A DNA stretch of 64,000 nucleotides from Stomorhina lunata (Eukaryota; Arthropoda; Insecta; Diptera; Rhiniidae): the NCBI GenBank assembly GCA_933228675.1, contig OW121743.1, positions 108,495,468-108,559,467 on the forward strand. The letters are read 5' to 3'. The notes under the pieces were generated by a model that saw nothing but the letters and a program-made list of their open reading frames with translations, searched no databases and was not told the DNA's origin. The position numbers were made by a program, and so were the translations under genes. The stretch's first letter is position 1. Each line of letters opens with the position of its first letter. Positions 1-9,770 of the stretch are shown here, piece by piece.

Positions 1-560
1 AGCTTGTTTTTAGTTAAAGAGAAATATTAAAAACATTTCCGATATATTGGAAATATATTTATGTCCAATATCTATCTGATGTCAAAACAGATTGACTTGG
101 CTAACATGGTTTCATAGATTTTGCCGCCCTCATGATATTTCGTCTAAATATAATAGCAATTAAATGCGCAATGACAAATTTTTATATTCATACTCTTTCG
201 CCGATGGTGAAGGGTATTAAATAAATTGCTTTTACTACTGCAACACAGTCATACGTACAAGGATACAGCATTGACTTGCATTTAATCATATTTGTACACT
301 TGTACGTATGAGTAATTCATGCAAAAGCAACTGTGGCTCTTTAACCAAAACTTGGGCTATACAAATTTTATGAGAGCTGGCACATACTCTGGAACTTTTT
401 TCATGGTACTTAATGACAGGAATTAAAAATCTAAAAAATACACTTATATTGGACATACAAAGATCTAGATATGTAGAAACTATGATTAATATGTTTATTG
501 ATCTCATTTTTGGGTAAACAGCGATTATTATAAAAATCGATATTTCCTATCCTGGCACAT
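1..560. other. AT-rich non-array DNA, no gene seen
   Basis: No convincing reading frame, RNA gene or long repeat. A short stretch near 197-216 (GATGGTGAAGGGTAT) matches the terminal motif of the interspersed family found in full at 35320 and 59069, and may be a fragment of it, but about 15 bp is too little to be sure. The 73-codon minus-strand frame at 286-507 has no recognisable motif. Confidence 0.5.
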
Positions 561-2880
561 TATGTAAAAAAAAATATTTCCCATTAAATTTTATTAAATT
601 TTAATCAAAAATTCTCAATTAATAAAATTTTGTATAGATATTTTTAATTAAAAATATCTAAAAAATGTAATCGAAAATTTTCTAAATAAAATTTTAATCA
701 TAAATTTTCTACTAAAAATTAAAAAAAATATGTGTAACAAAATTTTCTATAGAAATTTTTTATTAAAAATATCTTAAAAAAATGTAATTAAAAATTTTCT
801 ACAGAAAATTTTTATCATAAATTTTCTATGAAAAATTTAAAAAAATATGTATAAAAAATTTTAATTGAAAATTTACTATAAAAAATTTTAATCAAAAAAA
901 TTTCTATAAAAAATGTTAACCGAAAATTTTCTATTACAAATTTTTATGACAAAATTTTTTATTCAAATTTTTAACAGAAAATTTACGTTTGGATTTTTTT
1001 TTTTAAATTTTCGACCAAATTTTTTTACTCGAGACAAATTGTCTAAAAAATTTTAACCCAAAATTTTCTTTAAAAAATTTCAATTTAAAATTTTTCTATA
1101 AAAAGTCCAATCCAAAATGTTCTTTTAAAATTTAGCTAAAAAACATTTTAATCCAGAATTTTCTACAAAAATTTTTAATCCGAATTTTTCTATAAAACAT
1201 AACATAATATAAAATTTTCTATAAAAAATTTTAATATCGAAAAGTTTATGTAAAAGATTTATATTCAAAAAATTTTACTAACCAAAAAATTCACTAAAAA
1301 AATTTACTACCGAAAATTTTCCAAATAAAAATTTTACGTTAAAAAATTTTCTACAAAAACCAAGAACTTTCTATAAAAAATTTTAATATTTAAAATTTTC
1401 TATAAAAAATTTTAATATTTAAAATTTTCTATAAAAAAAATTATTATTAAAAATTTTCTATAAAAAATTTTAATATCAAAAATTTTCTACAAAAAATTTT
1501 AATATCAAAAACCTTCTAGAAAAAATTTTAATATCAAAAATTTTCGATAAAAAATTTTAATATCAAAAATATTCTATAAAGAATTTTAATATCAAAAATA
1601 TTCTATAAAAAATTTGTGTATCAAAAATTTTCTATAAAAAATTTTAATGTCGAAAAATTTCTAAAAAACATTTTATATAAAAAAAATTTATATCGATCGT
1701 TTTCTGTACAAAATTTGAATATAATAATTTTCTATAAAATATTTTTATAGAAAATTATTGACATTCAAATTCGATATTTTAATATCGAAAATTATCTATA
1801 AACAATTTTAGTATCAAAAATTTTCTATAATAAACATTATTATCGAAATTTTCTATAAAAAATTTTAATATCTAAAATTTTCAATAAACAAATTTAAAAC
1901 TGACAATTTTCTGTTAAAAATTTTAATATCAAAATTTTTCTTTAAAAAAATTTATCAAAATATAAAAAATTTTCTATAAAAAATGAATATCGAAAATTTT
2001 CTATAAAAAAATTAATTATCAAAAATTTTCTATAAAAATATTAATATAAAAAATTTTTTAAATTTAAATTTTGTAAAAAAATTTTAATATCGAAAAATTT
2101 TAATAAATATTTTTATTCGAAAATTTTCAAAAAATGTCGAAAAATTTCTAAAAAAAGATTTGAATATCGAACATTAAATATAAAAAAATGTATATCGATA
2201 GTTTTCTGTAAACAATTTGAATGTCAATAATTTTCTATAAAATATTTTTATAGAAATTTATTGACATTCAAAATCGATATTTTAATATCAAAAATTATCT
2301 ATAAACAATTTTAATATCGAAAATTTTCTATAAAAAACTTTTTTATCGAAATTTTCTATAAAAAATTTTAATATCTAAAATTTTCAATAAACAAATTTAA
2401 AACTGATAATTTTCTGTTAAAAATTTTAATATCAAAAATTTTCTTCAAAAAATTTTAATATATAAAAAATTCTAATATCAAAAATGTTTTATAAAAAATT
2501 TTAGTATAGAAAGTTTTCTATAAAAAATTTTAATATCGAATATATTTTCTAAAGTTTTTTATCGAAAGTTTTCTTTTAAATATTTTTGTATCTAAAATGT
2601 TTTATAAAAACTTTTAGTATTGAAAATTTTCTAATATAATTTTAATATCGAAAACTTTCTATAAAAAAATTTAATATTGCAAATTTTCTTAAAAAAAATG
2701 TATATAAAAAATTTTCTATTAAAAATTTTAATACAGAAAATTTTATATAAAAAAATTTTAATATAGAAAATTTGTATCAAAAATTTTAATACAGAAAATT
2801 TTGTATAAAAATTAAAAAAAAAATCTAAAAAAATTTTAATTGATGTTTTTTTTCGTTTTTAATTTTATATTATCGAAAAT
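561..2880. repeat. Degenerate AT-rich tandem array, ~29 bp unit
   Basis: Best preserved around 1380-1640, where successive CTAT/CTAC motifs are 29 bp apart (for example 1458 and 1487). Each unit is a CTAT spacer, an A-tract/T-tract block, an AATATC spacer and a second A/T block. Both edges are much more diverged than the middle. There is no coding potential; this is array I of the family described throughout the window. Confidence 0.85.
1650..2460. repeat. Segmental tandem duplication (~500 bp) inside array I
   Basis: The block at about 1650-1955 recurs at about 2140-2460. Diagnostic non-array motifs keep the same order and spacing: ATCGATCG/ATCGATAG at about 1693 and 2193, TGACATTCAAA near 1760 and 2263, and AAAACTGAYAATTTTCTG near 1897 and 2399. 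Each copy also holds an imperfect palindrome (1716-1768 and 2218-2270) with arms of about 25 bp. The array therefore grew by duplication of a multi-unit block as well as by single-unit expansion. Confidence 0.75.
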
Positions 2881-4225
2881 ATTTGGTTCTTTTCATTTAA
2901 TTTTTTATCCCCAGATCCCTATTGCCAAATTGACCAAATTTAAAACAAAAATAGTACCATAAATTCTAAATAGTACCATCCACTTTTTCTCTCAGCGCTG
3001 AACCAATACAAATACTGTATCTTATTTTTGTATTCAAAGCTAAAGTTATTTGTCTATAAAAGTACGAGTTTATTTTTTATTTTTTGGTGTATTTCATTTG
3101 GTTGTTTGTTTCCTGTTGTTTGTATATGTGTTTAACCGGATGAGAAGTTGAGCATGTGTAAGTGCTAAATAAAAATGGTGTTTCGCTTCTTTTTAAGATT
3201 TCGCACATAAGTGCTCTTAAGGGCGCTCAAAAAAAATATTAAATGCCTTTTGTACTCGTATGTACAATTTTCTCCATGTTGATTCTGACAACAGTTTTTC
3301 AATAAAAAGAATTATTACTAACTTTTTTTTTATTTCTATTTTTCCGATGTGCAATATTTCGTTTGTAAAAAATCTATATTGTTGGGTGGGTAAGGGGTTA
3401 TGGCATTCAAATTGTTTTCTTATATTTGATATTTTTTGTTTTTAATTTGAAATGAATTGCCTTAACTTTGATGTTACTAACAAAAACTTCGGAATAGTAA
3501 ATTAATAATAATCTATATAAAAAGTTTAAATAAAAAATTTATTTTATATAAATTAAAGCTTAACTTTAAAAAGATATGATTCTGTAGAAGTACATCTTTG
3601 AAGTAAATTTTACTAATTTAAAAATATTAGACCGTATGCAACCAAAAATCCAGCTGATATAAAATGTTTTAAACTGTTTTGTTTCTAATTTTCCTAATGC
3701 ATTAGTTTCAAAATATGTTTTTCAGAAACTTTCAACAACTTTCTTCTTCTACCCCCTAGCAAATTTCTTTTTGGTAGTACAATCATTGCAAAATGTTTAT
3801 TGTCATTGAGATGACCTTTTGCATGTGACGGAGCTAAAAGGAATATGTCATCCACTTGCAAGACAATCTTAGGCTTCATATGCAATGACAAGGACTTTTT
3901 ATTTTCACATCTAACTGCAATATCTTTCCTTTCGTAGGTTGCTCTTGCTTGCTCTCTCTCTTGAGCGACATGAAAATGTAATTTATGTAATGTCATTCCT
4001 TTTGGCTTACAAATCCCAACATGTTGCCTTCCTTGGGTAAAGAAGTGACAATGTTCCTACACGGACAAAAATTTGTGTGGTCTTAAAAAAGTACTAAATT
4101 TTGTATTAATTTCAGTACATATTAAATCAATACAAATTTTATTTAATTTTTACATTTATAATCACAAATCTCAATAATGTTGAATATAATGGAAATTTCG
4201 GAAAACAGATTGATCAAAATATTGT
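2881..4225. other. Non-array DNA, one possible decayed coding fragment
   Basis: Mixed AT-rich sequence without a tandem pattern. The only possible coding trace is on the minus strand at 3694-4060 (listed separately). The short plus-strand frame at 3260-3445 is T-rich and featureless. Confidence 0.5.
3694..4060 (-). pseudogene. Possible relic of a transposon-encoded protein
   Basis: An open stretch of about 100 codons from 3996 to 3694 is preceded in the same frame by more protein-like sequence up to about 4060. The translation has a Cys...His...Cys...His spacing and then a Q-E-R-E-Q-A-R-A-T-Y-E-R-K-D stretch. This resembles the C..H..C..H then 'A..R..Y..D' pattern I associate with a protein repeated widely in insect and cnidarian genomes and linked to DNA transposons. 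The expected conserved 'DMQK.I.LP' segment is only weakly matched. I infer a decayed mobile-element fragment and cannot name the family. It could also be chance. Confidence 0.25.
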
Positions 4226-4226
4226 A

Positions 4227-4353
4227 TGTGACCCGGTCTATGAAATGGCGGCTTATGACTCAAAAACAAAATTTCGAAAAATTAGCTAATTTTCAAAATT
4301 TTGTTTTTGAGTCATAAGCCTTTCCCTTTTCCCTTTTCATAGACCGGGTCACA
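4227..4353. mobile_element. Palindromic MITE, copy 1 (127 bp)
   Basis: Bounded by inverted termini beginning TGTGACCCGGTCTATGAAA. The right end is its reverse complement (4335-4353). The interior is also largely self-complementary, with GCTTATGACTCAAAAACAAA facing its complement, so the whole element folds into a hairpin. It starts directly after a TA; the right flank reads TG, a probable one-base decay of a TA duplication. The same terminus is found in the copy at 27878, which establishes it as a mobile family rather than a local palindrome. It has no coding capacity and presumably used a Tc1/mariner-type transposase (inference from TA). Confidence 0.8.
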
Positions 4354-4355
4354 TG

Positions 4356-5094
4356 TAATGTCAAATTTACAATTTAAGCTTTGTAATTTAGCTCTATAAC
4401 CCGAGGAGGGATAAGGCTTTCTCTCTTTGACCCCTCTCTGTCTTAGCTAAGGGAGCGCCAGATCCTTATTTCCATTACTCGCATATCATCATCAACTCGG
4501 AGCATAAGTCGTCGACCTTTATTACTTGTGGTTTTTTTGTACCCTATTCTGATCCACCCGTAGTATATGGCCCAACAAAATGTTTCTTTTTGATTTGATC
4601 TATTTAACAATATCTTCGCCTCGATTACATAATTTAAAAAAGTTAAATTAAAGTTTCATATTCTAAAATAATTGGAATTTCAATGACATACCTCTTTTTT
4701 CTGTGTATACCATGTTAAGGCTAAGGAGTTCAAAAGACTAATCTAAAAGTAGCAATAATAAAGAAAAATCAAAAGTAGCCAACTGCTACATTCAAATATT
4801 AATAGTAAACTTTCGGGAATTACTACCACTATTTAGCAGTAGAATTTTACCTTAAGTATTCAAATACAATTTTAGATTAAGCGTTAACAAAATTTAATGT
4901 GTTATAAATATTAAAAATACCTGTATCTACAGTTTTATTCTAATTATACTAACAGCTGTATTATTAGAAGCTAATTCTGCTTAAAGAACTGCTATCATCT
5001 AGTAGTTTTTGTCTAGTTTTACTACTAGCTACTTTTTTAGATAGTACTACAAAATGTAAAAGGTAGTAGGAACAACGCTTTTTCACTATGATAG
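4356..5094. other. Non-coding DNA with a GC-richer patch
   Basis: The stretch 4390-4570 is notably richer in G and C than its surroundings and could be an old coding or transposon remnant, but I could not match a family in any frame. From 4730 to 5070 short AGTAGC/CTACT-like motifs recur, the same vocabulary as the long region at 6545-8470. Confidence 0.45.
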
Positions 5095-5275
5095 TGTGAA
5101 AAAGTTATTTTTTTAATTTTATTTTTTCGAGCAGAAATAAAAGTTATTTTTGACTTTTATTTTTTCGAGCAAAAATAACTATTATTTTTGACTTTTATTT
5201 TTTCGACCAGAAATTATAGTTATTTTTTTCCTTTAATTTTTTTGAGCAAAAATAAAATTTATTTTTGTTTAAATT
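5095..5275. repeat. Short ~55-60 bp tandem repeat, left arm
   Basis: Three to four diverged copies of a unit built from TTTTATTTTTTCGAGC followed by AAAAATAA. The reverse-complement version (GCTCGAAAAAATAAA) continues at about 5750-5940 on the other side of the SINE, so the two patches are in inverted orientation. Confidence 0.65.
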
Positions 5276-5434
5276 CATGATAAATTCATTATATTTATTT
5301 AACATTTGTTTAAAACAAAGATAATTTTTCAGTGAAAATAATTTGCATATGCTCAAAAATTAATGGAGCTGAGTTTTGCAATCATAATTGCCTTCAAATT
5401 TTCTTACATAACTTTTATTTCTTTTATTTTACTT

Positions 5435-5735
5435 GAACCGCCGTGGTATAGCAGGTTAGTCATCCGTCTAGCATACCAGAGGCCTAAGTTCGATCCCTGG
5501 CCAGACTCACTTGAAAAAATAAATTTTCAAAAAGCGGCGGTTCACCTCATAACTCAGCTAGCTACTGGTTATTGAGTATTGGGCTATGTAAAACGTCTCT
5601 AACTAATGCATTTGCCGTTCGGAGCCGGCGTTAAAACGTAGGTCCCTTTCAATGAGTCTAAAAATAGAATCGGATGCAGCTCATTGTCTGAGAGAAGTAC
5701 CCCTTGTTCCAATTGGAATGTTGTCGGGGAATTAT
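5435..5735 (+). mobile_element. tRNA-derived SINE
   Basis: The 5' end is tRNA-like, starting GCCGTGGTATAGCAGGTTAG at about 5440, with a box A-like TGGTATAGCAGG and a box B-like AGTTCGATCCC (5488-5498) at the spacing expected of an internal Pol III promoter. The body includes TTCGGAGCCGGCG...AAACGTAGGTCCC at 5618-5646, a segment I recognise as common in insect SINE 3' regions. A 15-bp direct repeat (ATAACTTTTATTTCT, 5408-5422 and 5745-5759) may be the target-site duplication. However, this motif is part of the local repeat, and about 12 bp separate it from the tRNA head, so that assignment is tentative. The element has no protein and would have depended on a LINE partner. Confidence 0.8.
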
Positions 5736-5744
5736 ATATATTAT

Positions 5745-5940
5745 ATAACTTTTATTTCTGGTCGAAAAAAATAAACGACAAAAATAACAGCTATTTTCGC
5801 TCAAAAAAATTAATGTCAAAAAATAACTTTTATTTCTGCTCGAAAAAATTAAAGTTAGAAATAACTGTTATTTTTGCTCAAAAAAAATAAAAATCAAAAA
5901 TAACTGTTATTTTTTTCTAAAAAATAAAAATCAGATATTA
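5745..5940. repeat. Short tandem repeat, right arm (inverted)
   Basis: Copies of GCTCGAAAAAATTAA plus AAATAACTTTTATTT, the reverse complement of the unit at 5095-5275. The 68-codon frame across it (5684-5890, repeats of 'FxSKKL') is a by-product of the repeat and not a gene. Confidence 0.65.
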
Positions 5941-6179
5941 AAAGACCTTGAATTTTATTTGGTCCAAGACTATCAAAATGTTAAACATGGTTTTATTCTC
6001 TTTGGGGTTGCTTTTTTAATCAAAAATTCAAAAATAACAGTTATTTTCGGCCCCTGATTAAAATAGTTGAAAATTTTTATATAATTCAATAAAATTTGGC
6101 TCATATGCCTTTCTTGGAACAGGAATAATGTCTAGGGAGTTTAATCGATTACTTTGTGTACCTTCCATGTATAAAATTA

Positions 6180-6420
6180 ACCTGAATTGAGTTTTGTGAA
6201 TATTATGGAGCCTACCTTTAGGCTGCGAAAAAAAATCGATTCCTGGAAACCTTTTATATTGGAGGTACCCTAGATAATGGACCCATACAAACCAAATTTT
6301 GCATACATTGTCTTTATAGCAAAAAAAAAAATGACCTATGTGCCAAATTTTATTGATTTATCTCCAAATTTAAGACAATTTCAATCATAATAATATGGGT
6401 AGGGTTTCCCAAAAAAATTT
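6180..6420 (-). mobile_element. Diverged fragment of the hairpin-ended interspersed family
   Basis: Motifs GGAGGTACC...ATAATGGACC at about 6270-6283, then an A-run, ATGACCTATG and CAAATTTTATTGATTTATCT, follow in the same order and spacing as GGAGGTACC...ATAATGGACC, ATGATCTATG and GAATTTCATCAAATTATCT in the copy at 36488-37285. It is heavily mutated and lacks both termini. I infer an old copy in the same orientation as that one. Confidence 0.45.
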
Positions 6421-6544
6421 AAATATCTTCCTTTTCTGAGCTAACATAGAAAATTAATGCCACCCTTGAAATCAGCGCGTTCGAATAATTTTTGATATAT
6501 ATATCTTGTCTTTGTTACCAAAAAAAGGTTTCAAATTCAAGCAT

Positions 6545-8470
6545 AGTTACATTAGTACAACTGCCACTTTAACTAGTTACTTCATAATTAAAAACAACTG
6601 CTACTACGCAGTTTAAAAAAAAACTCCAAGTAAAATAGTAGCAGTCGCTGTGGTTGCTGTATTTTAACTTTGATTTTAGCTACGACTATTTTTTAAAATT
6701 AAACTCCATGTTAAAGATGAGAGCTCTAGTGGTGGTAGCATCTGGTTACACGACTAATAACGGCAACATTTGATACTAGTACTATCTAAAAATGACTACT
6801 AGTTTACAAATAAAAATCGAAGTAGTCGTAGTGAAAATATTTTTTTAAGGTAGCTATATTGAATAGCTCAACTGACTTTTAAAGCAGTAGCTAGACATCA
6901 GTTGATGTCGTATAAAAAAAAAGTATTTCCTATTTTGTTGCTATTAAAAAGCTACTGGTTTAAAATAGTAGTTATTGTAGCTAAATATATGCAGTAACTG
7001 AATTTAAAATGTAAGTAGTCGTGGTGTAAGTAGTAACTATTAAGAGTAAATGAATTAGCTTTTGAACTAACAAAACATTTACTAGAAGTTATAATATTGT
7101 AGCTGTTATTTGATACCTCTTCTTTTTTAGTACTATAGGATACACTTGATACTCGTGACTGATACTACATCAACTATTAGTAGTCGTTTGTTGAACTCCA
7201 AGTTAAAAAGCTAAATCCTTTACTCCAAATAGCTACTACTAAAACTGTAGTTGTAGTGGTTTTGAATGTAGCAGCTACAGTAATACAACCAGGAAAAATA
7301 TTATAAGCTTATACTACATTAATTGCTAGTAGTCTTTTGTTAAAAACCAAAGTACTTTACTCCAAAAAGCTACTACTATTACACTAAAGGTAGCAGTAGC
7401 AAATATTTAAAGCAAACTGACTACTATTAACTACAAAAAATAATAAACAACTCCTAGCAGTTGAGATTGAGGCACATTGCTCCACTGGGAGTCAAGGATT
7501 ACAGAAACAGTAGATAGTAGTTTTTTAGCAATACTACTAGTAGCTGCTACCTTTGATACCTCAACTGCTACATCTAGAGATCAAAACGGAAACTAGAAAC
7601 TTATAAAATTTAAATACTATTTGTATAATTACTAATGATAGATAGCCACTACGGCCAAAAAACATTTCAGAATGACTACCGACTACATTATTGCTACTTA
7701 TACTTTTGATATCGCTATTTAAACTACTACCTCTAGTAAAAGCAGTAATTTGGATTTTCAAAAAATCATCAGCATTTGTATAACTACATTTTTTTTCTTA
7801 TGACTGACTTTTGTTAAGATATTTTGTACAAATACATAAACATTATAAAAGTAGGCAATAACTACTGCTACCACCTTCAGTAATACAAGGTTCTTGAAGT
7901 TTAACTTTAAAGTAAATAGCAGAAATACCTACAACTTACAGAGTTTTTCAGTTACTACATTTTGGAATCTTATGGTTGACTTTTGTTATGACGTTTTGTA
8001 CTAATGCATGAATATTGTAAAAGTGAGCAGTAACTACTGCTACCACCTTCAGTAATAGCAGGCTCTTGAAGTTTAACTTTAAAGTAAGTAGCAGAAGTAC
8101 TTACAACTTACAGAGTTTTTTAGTTACTACATTTTTGAATCTGACAGCTACTTCTGCTACTAAGTTATCATTAATTTCTTGATTACTACAATTCTACTTA
8201 TGGCTACCTTATGTTATGATGGTTTAAACTACTAACTACTTAAAGATTATATAAGTAATCATTTCTGCTACCACCTCCAGTAATAATAGCTACTTGGAGT
8301 TGGATTTTAAAATAAGTAGCAGAAGTACTAACTACCCATTTAGTTTTTCAGTTACTACAACTAATATATTCGGACTACTTTTTTGAATCTGCCAGTTACT
8401 ATTACTACTTAAAGATTACAGAATTAAGCTATTACTACTGCTACATATACTAAAAAGTTTAGCAATAGTT
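6545..8470. repeat. Degenerate TAGTAGCTACT-rich repeat region
   Basis: About 1.9 kb in which ACTACT, AGTAGT, GTAGCTAC and GCTACTAC motifs recur on both strands at irregular intervals. It reads as an old tandem or simple repeat (trinucleotide-like) that has diverged, not as coding sequence. Short frames here lack protein features. The 3' part contains an ordered larger tandem unit (7783-8355). Confidence 0.6.
7783..8355 (+). repeat. Three-copy tandem repeat, ~170-230 bp unit
   Basis: Copy 1 (about 7783-7952) and copy 2 (about 7953-8126) are highly similar from GACTTTTGTTAAGAT/GACTTTTGTTATGAC through ACTACTGCTACCACCTTCAG, TTCTTGAAGTTTAACTTTAA and ACTTACAGAGTTTTT. Copy 3 (about 8127-8355) keeps TGCTACCACCTCCAGTAATA and AGTAGCAGAAGTACT but is longer and more diverged. 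No open frame persists across units. Confidence 0.8.
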
Positions 8471-9770
8471 CTTGAAAAAACAAAAGTTCTATTAAAAATC
8501 TTGTCTTTTCAAACACTGTGTTTCTGTACTTGCCATTGTATTGCATATTATGGCCGAATGGCAACATTGTGTCAGTAGTATATATCTAGTTGGTTAAAGA
8601 AAATAATTTTTCAACAAAATTGCAATATTTACAAGGCTGGAAGTATCACTAATTCTGCAAAATAGGAGTATACACAAAAGCTATATTTTTGATATGGATG
8701 CAGTTGACCCAGTTTCACAAAGCGTCGCAATTCATAAATTTAGTTTATATATATGTAGAAATGTTAAAAGAAGCACCGAGCAACAAACAAACAAATTGTA
8801 TTAAAGAATGGGTATATACATATAGGCCCAACTGACCAGGCAGTTTTTGAAAATACCAACAAAAAAAACTTATCCTTAATGTACATATTACTAAACTAAA
8901 CTCTTTTGCAAACAGACACACACACACACATTATTAAAAATTGTTGAACGTGGTGAAAGTCCAAAATGTGTATTATTTTTATAGCAAACCACTAAAGTTG
9001 TATACTCGTGCATAAACAACGAGCAAAACTACAATGTTAAGGATATACAGGAAATTATGCTAAATAAACTTTTACACTCACACACACACTCACTCGCTTA
9101 TACATACAGTGAGTGTCGACTTTTGCAATGGGAAAACAAGGGACAAAACTGGACAAACAATCAAGTTGTTTATTATAAAAATGTGTGCCAGATAAAAATA
9201 GCCACTAAATGTTGTAACGCTAAATTTGTTGCATAAATACGAATACACGAGTATATGCAACATTACCCTTATACGAGTAGTATTGGCCAAGAATTTGTTT
9301 GTCGGTTGGTATGAGTATTTGAACTTTATAGTTGTTTAAAAGTAAGCATTTATGTCCTTTTCGCCTGCATGTTTGCTTAGGAGTGTAAGTGTGTTTGTTA
9401 AGTTTTGCCCACTATTAATTAAATACAATGTTAAATTGTGTAATTTGCTGTGGTCAAAATGCTTACTATCTAATGGCTGGTATCCAAAAAAGAATGGTCT
9501 ACTGTAGAGCTGTTAATTTTAAGTAAAATGCAAATAAAATTTTTAGTGAATTTTTCCATTACAACGATTTGTCGTATCACTTTAATGCGTTGATATATAT
9601 GAAGTTAGAGGAAGTGCAATGTGCATTTTACAAAATTAAAAATTTTTATGCAGTTTATAAGAATTTTAATCTTAGGCATTTTATAATAAAATTAACACTT
9701 TAACGACCTTTGACACATAATTTAGCGAAGGAATTAGGAATTATTTAGTTAAACATCAGGGAAGTAACAA
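8471..9770. other. Non-coding DNA with CA microsatellites
   Basis: Ordinary AT-rich fly intron/intergenic DNA. A (CA)n run sits at about 8915-8929 and a CACTCACACAC... run at about 9073-9095. The minus-strand frames at 8745-8927 and 9090-9290 are short, hydrophobic and without motifs. Confidence 0.55.

Noticed and set aside
197..216. Fragment of the hairpin-ended family at the window start
   Set aside because: Only about 15 bp match; not enough to call an element.
5440..5510. Functional tRNA gene
   Set aside because: The A and B boxes are present, but the sequence does not close into a clean cloverleaf and continues into a SINE body.
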